The notes beneath the pieces are model-generated. The model searched no databases. It was not told where the DNA came from and was given only the letters and a program-made list of their open reading frames with translations. From NCBI RefSeq assembly GCF_002127655.1, contig NZ_NEHB01000002.1, forward strand, positions 62,001-126,000: a DNA stretch of 64,000 bases, written 5' to 3'. The stretch's first letter is position 1; the number at the start of each line of letters is the position of its first letter. A program made the position numbers and the translations under genes. Of the stretch, positions 54,474 to 62,998 are shown one piece after another. The stretch comes from Janthinobacterium sp. GW456P. Its GTDB lineage: Bacteria > Pseudomonadota > Gammaproteobacteria > Burkholderiales > Burkholderiaceae_D.

Positions 54474-55429
54474 GCCGCCTCCTGGCGCGTGCGCCACAGA
54501 ATGCCTTGCACGGTCAGCGCCAGCAGCACGGCAGCGACCAGGCCCAGCATGATCAGCGCGCCGACGCCATCGCCATGGCCGTTGAACAGCACATGCGTCA
54601 GCCCTCCCACCAGCAAGGTATTGATACCGAGCGCGACGGCGCTCAGGCCGAACACGTCGAAGTAGCGGCGCGTGGCCAGCAGGACAGCGGCCACGGCCAG
54701 CAAGCCGAGACCGGCCCAGTACGGCGATTCGATCTCATTGCCGAACAGGGCGCTGACAGCCGTGCCCGTGATAAGGATTGTGGCCAGCACCAGACCCAGG
54801 CGCAAGGCCCATACACCGGCGCCCGTCCAGCGCGCCAGCAGGGGCGAGACAAACGCACAGGCCAGCAGCACGGCCAGCCAGCCGCTGACGAAAATGCCCA
54901 GATCGGCCGAATCGATGCGCCAGCTGTGGCGCGCATGCGCCTGCATCCACAGGGCGGCGGCCGTGGCCAGCACCAGCATCCACGGCGTCCACAGCACGTC
55001 GCTGCGCGCGACCAGGCACAGAGGCAAGGCCAGCACGGCCCACAGGGCGAACAGCTGCCATGGATCGGCGCCCGTCTGGTAGGTCTGGCCGAAATACGCG
55101 AACAGGCCGCCGATGGCCAGCAAGGCCATCAGCAGCAGCGGTATGCGCGCCTTGGGCACGGCGAAGGCGCCCACGGAGGCGGCGGCAAACACGCCTTGCA
55201 GCAGGGCAAAGCGGCCCATGCGGCCGAAGTCTTCCCAGTTGGCGGCGACCCAGCAGATCAGGCCCATGCCCAGCAGCGCGGCGCCCAGCACGGCCACGCC
55301 GCGCGGCAGCCAGTAGGCCAGGCGCGCCGGTTCGCGCTGGAAACCGGCCGCTTCCTGCAACTGCCGGGTTTGTTTGGCATCGAGCGCATGGGCCGAGGCG
55401 AGCTGGTACACGGCGAGGCGTAAATCCAT
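54470..55429 (-). CDS. DUF2157 membrane protein
   Basis: A 319-residue integral membrane protein. A short N-terminal cytoplasmic helical region (MDLRLAVYQLASAHALDAKQ) precedes the segment WLPRGVAVLGAALLGMGLICWVAANW, typical of DUF2157, and about eight more hydrophobic stretches. Function unknown. The following gene overlaps by 4 bases. Confidence 0.87.
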   Translation of the reverse strand: MDLRLAVYQLASAHALDAKQTRQLQEAAGFQREPARLAYWLPRGVAVLGAALLGMGLICWVAANWEDFGRMGRFALLQGVFAAASVGAFAVPKARIPLLLMALLAIGGLFAYFGQTYQTGADPWQLFALWAVLALPLCLVARSDVLWTPWMLVLATAAALWMQAHARHSWRIDSADLGIFVSGWLAVLLACAFVSPLLARWTGAGVWALRLGLVLATILITGTAVSALFGNEIESPYWAGLGLLAVAAVLLATRRYFDVFGLSAVALGINTLLVGGLTHVLFNGHGDGVGALIMLGLVAAVLLALTVQGILWRTRQEAA

Positions 55430-55468
55430 CGTCTGCTTTCTATTGATTTTTAGTATGGGAAGAAAGTG

Positions 55469-55759
55469 TCAGCGCTCGACGCTGACGCCGCGCCAGAAGG
55501 CGACGTGGCCGGCAATTTGCTTGGCGGCATCCTTGGGCTGGGGGTAATACCAGGCCGCGTTGGCATTGACCTGGCCATCGACGACGACGTCGTAATAGCT
55601 GGCCGTGCCCTTCCACGGGCAGACGCTCGTGTGGCTGCTGGGACGCAAATACTCCTGCGTCACCGCCGACAATGGAAAATATATATTGTTTTCAACGACT
55701 TGCACCTGCGCATCGGTCGCTTGCGCGATGACGGCGCCATTCCAGCTGGCTATTGGCAT
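55469..55759 (-). CDS. DUF427-domain protein
   Basis: A 96-residue protein with the DUF427 pattern: AVIAQATDAQVQVVENNIYFP, TSVCPWKGTASYYDVVVDG and AWYYPQP. The PWKG-to-YYDV block is highly conserved, but no activity is established. ATG 55759, with GAAGGAGG just upstream, gives the usual short N-terminus. Confidence 0.9.
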   Translation of the reverse strand: MPIASWNGAVIAQATDAQVQVVENNIYFPLSAVTQEYLRPSSHTSVCPWKGTASYYDVVVDGQVNANAAWYYPQPKDAAKQIAGHVAFWRGVSVER

Positions 55760-55829
55760 TTGACTATCCTCCTTCTGTGCCGAGTGTAGCCGAAAATTCC
55801 CGCCGTGGCGCGCGCCATTGGCGCCCCGT

Positions 55830-56495
55830 TCAGGCGCCGGCGATGATCTGGCGCAAGGCTTGCTCAAACACTTCGGGAGGCTGGCCGCCGGAAATCAGAT
55901 GGCGCTCGTTGATGATGACGGCGGGCACGGAATTGATGCCGTTCTGCTGGTAGAAGCGCTCCTGCGCACGCACCTCGTCCGCATAGGCGCCGGACGCCAG
56001 CACGTCGGCCGCTTTCACGGTGTCCAGGCCCACGTCGCCCGCGACTTTCAGCAGCACGGCGTGCGACGACGGATCCTGGCCTTGGGTGAAGTAAGCATCG
56101 AACAGGGCCATCTTGAGTGCCTTTTGGCGTCCTTCCAGTTCGGCCCAGTGCAGCAGACGGTGGGCATCAAACGTGTTGTAGATGCGCCCGCGCTTGTCCA
56201 TGGCAAAGGTAAAGCCCAGTTGCTCGCCGCGCGCGCGGATCGCTTCGCGCGACTGCGCCATCTGTTCCGGGGAGGAGCCGTATTTGCGGGCGATATGTTC
56301 GCCGATATCCTCGCCCTCGGGCGGCATATTGGCGTTCAGTTCGAAAGGCTGGAAGTGGATCTCGGCCCGGACGGTGTCTTGCAGCTTGTCCAGCGCCTGT
56401 TCCAGCGATTTCAGGCCCACCACGCACCAGGGGCAGGAAACGTCGGAAACGAAGTCGATACGGATGGGAGTGGGTATGGCGGGAGTAGAACTCAT
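55830..56495 (-). CDS. DsbA-family oxidoreductase (FrnE-like)
   Basis: A 221-residue thioredoxin-fold protein with CPWC at residues 21-24 (VSDVSCPWCVVG) and the cis-Pro loop INSVPAVIINE. This is the FrnE/DsbA-like family that includes 2-hydroxychromene-2-carboxylate isomerases and polyketide-pathway oxidoreductases. There is no signal peptide, so it acts in the cytoplasm. The substrate is unknown. Confidence 0.9.
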   Translation of the reverse strand: MSSTPAIPTPIRIDFVSDVSCPWCVVGLKSLEQALDKLQDTVRAEIHFQPFELNANMPPEGEDIGEHIARKYGSSPEQMAQSREAIRARGEQLGFTFAMDKRGRIYNTFDAHRLLHWAELEGRQKALKMALFDAYFTQGQDPSSHAVLLKVAGDVGLDTVKAADVLASGAYADEVRAQERFYQQNGINSVPAVIINERHLISGGQPPEVFEQALRQIIAGA

Positions 56496-56585
56496 GGTGG
56501 GCAGCCTTTGCGCGAGTCGGTGGCGGCCGCACCGCGCGGCGCCGCAAGCACAGCATATGCGTGCGGGCCGCGGGAAATCAAGCGC

Positions 56586-57230
56586 TTACTTTTTCTTCAC
56601 GGCGGCCTTGGCCGCGTCCTTCTTGCCGCCGATCTTGCTTTCTTTACCAGAGAGCAAGTTCGCGATGTTCTGGCTGTGGCGGTAGGCCAGCAGCACGCTC
56701 ATGACGATGACCGCCAGCAAGATGGGATCGACACCGAACAGCAAGCCATAGTAGAACGGCGCGAACAGGGCCGCCACCAAGGCCGCCAGCGAGGAATAAC
56801 GCAAGGCATAGGCGATGATCAGCCAGGTAGCGAGAGTCGCCAGGCCCAGCCAGGGATTAATGCCCAGCAGCACACCGAGGGCCGTGGCCACGCCCTTGCC
56901 GCCGACGAAACGGAAGAACACGGGCCACAAATGGCCGAGGAAGACGGCGATGGCCACCAGCGCGACGGCCGTGTCGCCCACGCCCAGCGCGCTGGCAAAA
57001 TGGTCGGCCAGGAACACGGCCAGCCAGCCCTTGGCGCCGTCGCCCAGCAAGGTCATGACGGCGGCGCCCTTGTTACCGCTGCGCAGCACATTGGTGGCGC
57101 CCGGATTTTTCGAGCCATAGGTGCGCGGATCGGCAATGCCGTAGACTTTGCTCATCACCACGGCAAACGATATCGAGCCGAGCAAGTAAGCGGCCACTGT
57201 CATTGCCACGGTTGTGATTACTGGATTCAT
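56586..57230 (-). CDS. plsY: Glycerol-3-phosphate acyltransferase PlsY
   Basis: A 214-residue integral membrane acyltransferase. The three conserved loops are visible: [14 protein letters not shown] with [15 protein letters not shown], then [19 protein letters not shown], and a later one in the C-terminal part. It uses acyl-phosphate to acylate glycerol 3-phosphate in membrane lipid synthesis. The basic C-terminus ([14 protein letters not shown]) is typical of betaproteobacterial versions. Confidence 0.95.
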   Translation of the reverse strand: MNPVITTVAMTVAAYLLGSISFAVVMSKVYGIADPRTYGSKNPGATNVLRSGNKGAAVMTLLGDGAKGWLAVFLADHFASALGVGDTAVALVAIAVFLGHLWPVFFRFVGGKGVATALGVLLGINPWLGLATLATWLIIAYALRYSSLAALVAALFAPFYYGLLFGVDPILLAVIVMSVLLAYRHSQNIANLLSGKESKIGGKKDAAKAAVKKK

Positions 57231-57327
57231 TTCTTCCCTTTATTGTGTTTATTACACCAGCGTCGAGGCTGGCGCAGCAGAATATACACCAGCGTCCAGT
57301 CCAGGGACAGGGCGGCGTCTGGTTTTC

Positions 57328-57819
57328 TTAATCTTGCAGCGCGCACTGCACTGGCTTGGCCTTGAGCAAGTCGAGCAATACCTGCGGCGCCAGCGAGATG
57401 AGGAAACCGCGCCGCCCGCCATTGATGTAAATGCGCGGCAAGTCCAGGATCGATTGCTCCACGTACACGGGCATGGTCTTTTTCGTGCCGAAGGGCGAGG
57501 TGCCGCCGATCATGTAGCCGGAATGGCGCTGCGCCACCTCGGGCTTGCACGGCTCGACGGACTTGCAGCCGATGCCGCGCGCCAGGTTCTTGGTCGACAC
57601 CTTGCAATCGCCATGCATGAGCACGATCAGCGGCTTGGCCGCCTCGTCCTGCATCACCAGGGTCTTGATCACCGCATGTTCCGGCACGCCCAGCTCGCGC
57701 GCCGAGACGCTGGTGCCGCCGTGCTCTTCATACGGATACGGGTGTTCTTCGAAGGAAACTCGATGCTTGCGCAGCAGCTGCGTCGCCTGGGTTTCGGAAA
57801 TATGCTCTTTTTTAGCCAT
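57328..57819 (-). CDS. ybaK: Cys-tRNA(Pro)/Cys-tRNA(Cys) deacylase YbaK/EbsC
   Basis: A 163-residue YbaK-domain protein: VSARELGVPEHAVIKTLVMQDE, VLMHGDCKVSTKNLAR, and GTSPFGTKKTMPVYVE are the family motifs, with the catalytic Lys in the CKVSTK region. YbaK removes Cys wrongly attached to tRNA(Pro). The gene starts 37 bases from the divergent phosphatase-family gene, so they share a short promoter space. Confidence 0.94.
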   Translation of the reverse strand: MAKKEHISETQATQLLRKHRVSFEEHPYPYEEHGGTSVSARELGVPEHAVIKTLVMQDEAAKPLIVLMHGDCKVSTKNLARGIGCKSVEPCKPEVAQRHSGYMIGGTSPFGTKKTMPVYVEQSILDLPRIYINGGRRGFLISLAPQVLLDLLKAKPVQCALQD

Positions 57820-57856
57820 GCGTGATACGCTGATCGTTCAGTGAGGAGTGCTAATT

Positions 57857-58834
57857 ATGCAGGAAGAAATCCGCTTTGCCACATTCAATGTCTGCAACCT
57901 GGCTCCCGCCGGGGCGAAATTGTATGACAACCTGGAACCGTTGAGCCCGGCGCAATACGAGGCCAAGGCGGAGTGGACGGCGCGGCAGATCGACCTGCTC
58001 GACGCCGACGTGATCGGTTTCCAGGAAATTTTCTCGCAAGCGGCCCTGCGCGACGTCCTGTCGCGCACGCGCCACTACCGCGCAGCCACCTTGGCCGGCT
58101 ACGATGCGATCGATGGCGCCGGACGCATGCTGCCCACGGTGGCGCTCGTGTCGCGTTTGCCGCTGGTGGGCGCCGGTGTGGCCTGGGCGGATTTTCCCGC
58201 CGGCATGAGCGTGTCCGCCGACAGGCAGCCCGCCGACGACAACGCCTGCCGCTTCGCCCGCGCGCCTCTGCATGTCCAGGTCATCTTGCCGGGAGGACAA
58301 CTCACCGATGTGGTCGTCGTGCACTTGAAATCGCGCCGGCCCGACTACCGCCATGGCGACGGCAACGATGCGGCCGCCTATGCGCTGGCCAACCTGCGCT
58401 CGCTGCAGCGGCGCGGCGCGGAAGCCGTGGCCCTGCGCGTGCTGGCAAGCGAGCTGGGCTACACCGGCCGTCCCCGCATCGTGCTGGGCGACTTCAACGA
58501 CATCGCCAATGCCGTCACCACTTCCATCGTCATGGGCGCGGGCGCGCCGTGCGAACCCGGCATGGAAATGCGCGCGCGCCTGTACGACGCCAACGCCATC
58601 CAGCTGCGCCAAGATGCCCTGCGCCACGTGGGCTACACGAATATCCACGACAGCGCCTATATGACGATCGACCATATCCTCGTGTCCGAGCATTTCCATC
58701 CCGCCTCGCCGCGCGCCATCGGCGTGCTGCAGGAAGTGACGTATCTCAACGACCATTTGCTGCTGGGCTTGCCGCATGCCTCCGACCATGGCCAAGTGCT
58801 GGCGCGCATCAAGCTGCGGGGAAACATTCACTAA
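57857..58834 (+). CDS. Endonuclease/exonuclease/phosphatase-family protein
   Basis: A 325-residue EEP-fold protein: FATFNVCNLAP at the start, DVIGFQEIF with the metal Glu, VVVVHLKSRRPDY, LGDFNDIANA and the final SDHGQV, the catalytic Asp-His. Members are DNases, phosphodiesterases or phosphatases. There is no signal peptide, and specificity cannot be told. ATG 57857 lies 9 bases after GAGGAG. A GTG at 57848 is possible. Its stop overlaps the convergent GGDEF/EAL gene. Confidence 0.9.
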   Translation: MQEEIRFATFNVCNLAPAGAKLYDNLEPLSPAQYEAKAEWTARQIDLLDADVIGFQEIFSQAALRDVLSRTRHYRAATLAGYDAIDGAGRMLPTVALVSRLPLVGAGVAWADFPAGMSVSADRQPADDNACRFARAPLHVQVILPGGQLTDVVVVHLKSRRPDYRHGDGNDAAAYALANLRSLQRRGAEAVALRVLASELGYTGRPRIVLGDFNDIANAVTTSIVMGAGAPCEPGMEMRARLYDANAIQLRQDALRHVGYTNIHDSAYMTIDHILVSEHFHPASPRAIGVLQEVTYLNDHLLLGLPHASDHGQVLARIKLRGNIH

Positions 58835-61362
58835 TTCAATAACTTCGCCAGCGCACTGCCCGCGACTTGCGCGCTGGCAAAGCGCCCCTGGTATTGCTGG
58901 CAGCCCTGCCCCCGCAGATACGCCAGCTGCTGCGCCGTTTCCACGCCTTCGGCGATCACCGTCAATTGCAGCTCGCGCGCCATGGCGATGATGGTGGCGG
59001 CGACCGCCGTGTCGGACTCGGTTGCCGCGCCGTCCGCCGCGGCAGGCAGGAACGAAGGATCGATCTTGAGTTTGTCCACCGGGTAATGGCGCAGATTGGC
59101 CAGGCGCGAATAGCCGGTGCCGAAATCGTCGATGGCCAGCCTGGCGCCCAGCGCGCGCAGCTGTGCCAGCACGCCGGCCAGGCGCGCGCCGCCCTTCATC
59201 AGCAAGGACTCCGTCACTTCCAGTTCCAGGCAGGCGGGGGGCAAGCCCGACACGGCCAGTGCCTCTTGCACGCTGAGCAATAAGTCATTGTGCAGGCATT
59301 GCGCCGGCGACAGATTCACGGCCACGCGCCAGGCCTGGCCCGCATCGTGCCAGGCGCGCGCGCGCAGGCAGGCGTGGCGCAGCACCCAGTTACCGATCGA
59401 CACCATCAAGCCGCACTCCTCGGCCACGGCAATGAAGCGCTCGGGCGGCAGCACGCCCAGTTGCGGGTGGCGCCAGCGCAACAGCGCCTCGGCGCCGAGG
59501 ATTTGCCCGCTGGCGACATCGAGCGCGGGCTGGAATTCGAGCACGAACTCGTCGCGGCCCAGCGCTTCGCGCAAGCCTTGCTCCAGGCTGGCCCGCTCGA
59601 CGATTTGCGCATTCATCTCGGCATTGAAAAACTGGAAATTGTTACGCCCGCTTTCTTTCGCGTGGTACATGGCGATGTCGGCGTTATGCACGAGGCTATC
59701 GATGCTGTCGCCGTCGCTGGGAAAGACGGCCACGCCGATCGAGGTGGACACATGCAATTCGTATTCGCCCAGTTGATAGGGCTGCGTGACGGCATGCAAC
59801 AGGCTGGCCGCCACGTGGGCCACCTGGTCGATGCCGCCCACCTCGGCCAGGATGATGACGAACTCGTCGCCGCCATGCCGGCTGACCGTGTCGACGCCGC
59901 GCACGCAGCGCACCAGGCGCCGCGCCACTTCCTTGAGCAGCAGGTCGCCCACGTGGTGGCCCATGCTGTCGTTGATGTGCTTGAAATGGTCGAGGTCCAG
60001 GTACAAAATGGCCAGCATGCTCAGCTTGCGCCGCGCGGCCGCCAGGGCCAGCGACAGCCGGTCCAGCAGCAGCACGCGGTTCGGCAAGTCGGTGAGAAAA
60101 TCATGCTCGGCCAGGTGGCGCGTGTGCTCCTCGTTTTTCTTGCGCTCGCTGATATCGCTGAGGATGGCCAGGTAATTGCTCAATTGCCCCTGCGGGTCGC
60201 GGATGGCCGTCAGCGACAGCCAGGCCGGATAGCGCCCGCCCGCCTTGCGCTGGCCGACGATATCGCCTTGCCAGTAACCGTTGGCATCGACTTCGTCCCA
60301 CACGTGGTCGAAAAACGCGGGCACGTCCGGCTCGACGCCGTGCGGGACGAAGGGTTTGCCCAGCATCTCGTCCGGGCTGTAGCCGCTGATCTCGCTGTAC
60401 GCGGGATTCATGCTGACGACGTGCTGCTGCGGGTCCATCACGACGATGGCCTCGCGCGCATGCTCGACCACCTGCGCCGACAGGTACAGGGCCCGCTCGG
60501 CCAATTTGCGCGAGGAAATATCGCGGATCACGGCGTAAAACAGATAGCTATGGTCGAGCGTGACGGACGTGAGCAGCACTTCGCCCCAGAACAGCTGGCC
60601 CGTGCACGTCTGGTAACGCCAGTCGTAGCGGCAATTGCCGTCGGCGTGGGCCTGCGCCGCCAGCTGCGTGCCGCGCAACGAGGACAATGCGCCATCGGGC
60701 TGGCGCAAGGGCGAAAAGTCGCTGAGGCGGCGCCCCAGCAGGCGTGTCCGGTCTTCACATTGAAACAGGGCAATGGCAGCCGGGTTGGCGTCGGCGATAT
60801 GCTCGTCGCGCAGCAGCAGAATGGCATCGGCGGACTTGTCGTACAGCTGGCGGAAATTATCCCCCATCAGCAACAAGGCGCACCGCGCGGCGCCATCCTG
60901 GCCGCTGGCCGTGATGTCGAGATCGATGCACACCACTTGCCGCACTCTTCCGGACTGGACGACAGGAAACACGGTGGAACAGATGCAGCGCGGCGCGGCG
61001 CCGGCGCCGCCCAGCTTCCACAGGCGCAAGCCGCGCGCCTTGCCGCTCTCCCACACGGCCGCCAGTTCGCCGGCGACTTCCTCGGTCACGGCGCCGGCCG
61101 GCAGCGCCGCGGCCACCGTGGCCCACGGCTGGCCCAGCGCCAGCTCGGCCGCCATGCCGTACAGACGCGCGGCACCCGCGCTCCAGTAGCGCACGATGCC
61201 ATCGCGGTCGATGCCGCGTACGGCCAGGCCGGGCGCCTGTTCGACGGCGGCCACGATGATGGACAGCAAATCGAGCGCCTTGCCGGCCGGCCCCGCCTGT
61301 GGTGCGGCCGCGGCCAGCAAACGGCCCGGCGACGGGGAGGCTCCGGCAATCCGATCAGACAT
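58831..61362 (-). CDS. PAS-GGDEF-EAL cyclic-di-GMP regulatory protein
   Basis: An 843-residue cytoplasmic protein. Three PAS-like sensor units occupy about residues 25-420. A diguanylate cyclase domain follows with an intact HGGDEF and, five residues before it, an RGVD inhibitory site. Then comes a phosphodiesterase domain with EALLRW, VNLSPAQ, ELEVTES, IDDFGTG and AEGVET. Both catalytic sets look complete, so synthesis and hydrolysis of c-di-GMP are both possible. ATG 61362 is preferred to ATG 61566, which would add a non-conserved leader. It ends against the convergent EEP gene, overlapping by 4 bases. Confidence 0.93.
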   Translation of the reverse strand: MSDRIAGASPSPGRLLAAAAPQAGPAGKALDLLSIIVAAVEQAPGLAVRGIDRDGIVRYWSAGAARLYGMAAELALGQPWATVAAALPAGAVTEEVAGELAAVWESGKARGLRLWKLGGAGAAPRCICSTVFPVVQSGRVRQVVCIDLDITASGQDGAARCALLLMGDNFRQLYDKSADAILLLRDEHIADANPAAIALFQCEDRTRLLGRRLSDFSPLRQPDGALSSLRGTQLAAQAHADGNCRYDWRYQTCTGQLFWGEVLLTSVTLDHSYLFYAVIRDISSRKLAERALYLSAQVVEHAREAIVVMDPQQHVVSMNPAYSEISGYSPDEMLGKPFVPHGVEPDVPAFFDHVWDEVDANGYWQGDIVGQRKAGGRYPAWLSLTAIRDPQGQLSNYLAILSDISERKKNEEHTRHLAEHDFLTDLPNRVLLLDRLSLALAAARRKLSMLAILYLDLDHFKHINDSMGHHVGDLLLKEVARRLVRCVRGVDTVSRHGGDEFVIILAEVGGIDQVAHVAASLLHAVTQPYQLGEYELHVSTSIGVAVFPSDGDSIDSLVHNADIAMYHAKESGRNNFQFFNAEMNAQIVERASLEQGLREALGRDEFVLEFQPALDVASGQILGAEALLRWRHPQLGVLPPERFIAVAEECGLMVSIGNWVLRHACLRARAWHDAGQAWRVAVNLSPAQCLHNDLLLSVQEALAVSGLPPACLELEVTESLLMKGGARLAGVLAQLRALGARLAIDDFGTGYSRLANLRHYPVDKLKIDPSFLPAAADGAATESDTAVAATIIAMARELQLTVIAEGVETAQQLAYLRGQGCQQYQGRFASAQVAGSALAKLLN

Positions 61363-61753
61363 CAGGTCCCCCGTGGCGCGGCCGCGCGGCAACCGGCAGG
61401 CGTATGGCCTGTCCGGTGGCGCAACCATCCCAACCATTCTTGCGCGCCGGCGAATCGGCTTCTTGAGAAGGCGCAAGCATCGTGACGTGGACGGCGCGCA
61501 TGCTGGCGGTGGTCTTTGGTCGCCGTTTTTTGCATTCCAGCCCCGATTTTGTGCAATCTGTCGCACGGCGATGGCGGCCGGACTTGAATCTTCCTAAAGT
61601 GGCAACATGCGCATCGCCGTGAACGGCCGCAGCGGCAGGCGTGTTGTCTGCGGCCGCCACGGTGATGCGCTACCCGAATTCCCCCGGCCTGCCGCAGGCC
61701 GGCCGCACCGAGACCTGGCGCCAAACCCCTGCGCCGCTCCTGAAAAAAAACCT
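61363..61753. other. Divergent intergenic region (GGDEF/EAL / efflux operon)
   Basis: About 390 bases without a recognised gene. It holds the leftward promoter of the c-di-GMP gene and the rightward one of the efflux operon. No clear operator for an efflux regulator was found, and no regulator gene lies here. Confidence 0.5.
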
Positions 61754-62995
61754 ATGAAAAACGAGACCCTGCCCCCCGCCTCCCCCCTTGCCGCCACGCG
61801 CCGCCGGCGCTGGCGCACTCCCGTGCTGATCCTCGTCGTGCTGGGCCTGGCAGGCGGCGGCTGGACGGTGATGCAATCGAAACAGCAAGCAGCCAAAGTT
61901 ACTGAACAGCAAGCGAGCAAGAAGAAGGAGCAGGAAAAGACGCCCGTGCATGAACTGGCGCAGGGCGACGTGGCCGCCATCGATGCCCGCGCCCTCAGCA
62001 TCAGTCTGCCCCTGTCCGGCTCGCTGGCGCCCGTGACCCAGGCCACCATCAAGGCCAAGGTGTCGGGCGTGATCCAGGAAACGACCTTGCAGGAAGGCCA
62101 GCAAGTAGCCAACGGGCAAGTCCTCGTGCGCCTGGACGCGGCCGACCTGCGCGCCCGCCTGACGCAGCAGCAAGCCCTGCTCGATGAAGCGCAGGCGCGA
62201 TTGTCGATGGCGAGCAAGAATGAAGCGAACAGCCAGGCGCTGCTCAAGCAAAAATACATTTCGCAGACGGCCTACGACACGACGCAAAACTCGGTCGACC
62301 TGGCGCGCGCCAACGTCAAGTCCGCCGCCGCCATGGTCGACATCGCCCGCATCGCGCTGGCCGACACGGTGATCCGCGCACCGATGGCCGGCATCGTCAG
62401 CAAGCGGCACCTGCAGGCGGGCGAAAAAGTTGCGCCCGACATGCCCGTCTACACCATCGTCAACCTGGCCCAGCTGACCCTGGAAGCACCCGTGCCCAGC
62501 GCCGAGATTCCCCGCATCAAGCTGGGCCAGGACGTGCACTTCAAGGTCGACGGCTTCGGCGCGCGCGACTTCGCCGGCAAGGTCACGCGCATCAACCCCA
62601 CCACCGAGAGCGGCTCGCGCGCCATGCTCGTCTACATCGCCGTCGACAATGGCGATGGCGCGCTGCGCGGCGGCATGTTCGCCAAGGGCAGCATCGTCAC
62701 CGAGCGCTCGCCCGTGGCGCCGCTGGTACCCCTGACGGCCGTGCGCAATGAAAAGCAGGGCCCCGTGGTCTATGCGCTGGTGGGCAACAAGGTCGTCGCC
62801 CAGCCCGTCGTGCTGGGACTGCGCAACGACGATGAAGGCTATGCCGAGGTCAAATCGGGCCTGGTGCCGGGCGCAAAAGTCATCGTCGCCAAGCTCGATG
62901 GCGTGAAACCGGGCCACGGCGTGACCTTCGCCGCACCGTCAGCTACGCCCGCCGCCCCGGCCGCGCCGGCAGCCGTGCTGGCACGGAAGGATTAA
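61754..62995 (+). CDS. RND efflux periplasmic adaptor (membrane fusion protein)
   Basis: A 413-residue HlyD/AcrA-type adaptor. An N-terminal anchor (VLILVVLGLAGGGWTVM, about residues 24-40) follows a basic stretch. Then come a lipoyl/barrel-sandwich domain (KAKVSGVIQETTLQEGQQV), a short helical hairpin (QQQALLDEAQARLSM) and beta-barrel regions to an Ala/Pro tail. It links the inner-membrane pump to an outer-membrane channel. ATG 61754 is chosen for the conserved start. It is followed within 3 bases by the permease. Confidence 0.92.
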   Translation: MKNETLPPASPLAATRRRRWRTPVLILVVLGLAGGGWTVMQSKQQAAKVTEQQASKKKEQEKTPVHELAQGDVAAIDARALSISLPLSGSLAPVTQATIKAKVSGVIQETTLQEGQQVANGQVLVRLDAADLRARLTQQQALLDEAQARLSMASKNEANSQALLKQKYISQTAYDTTQNSVDLARANVKSAAAMVDIARIALADTVIRAPMAGIVSKRHLQAGEKVAPDMPVYTIVNLAQLTLEAPVPSAEIPRIKLGQDVHFKVDGFGARDFAGKVTRINPTTESGSRAMLVYIAVDNGDGALRGGMFAKGSIVTERSPVAPLVPLTAVRNEKQGPVVYALVGNKVVAQPVVLGLRNDDEGYAEVKSGLVPGAKVIVAKLDGVKPGHGVTFAAPSATPAAPAAPAAVLARKD

Positions 62996-62998
62996 GCC

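Noticed and set aside
51465-54665. A 1066-codon plus-strand open frame rich in Gln, Arg and Ala
   Set aside because: It lies opposite the YdjM-like and DUF4401/GDYXXLXY genes, both of which have clear family motifs. The composition is that of an antisense frame.
59290-61485. A 731-codon plus-strand open frame
   Set aside because: Antisense to the PAS-GGDEF-EAL gene, whose motifs are complete.
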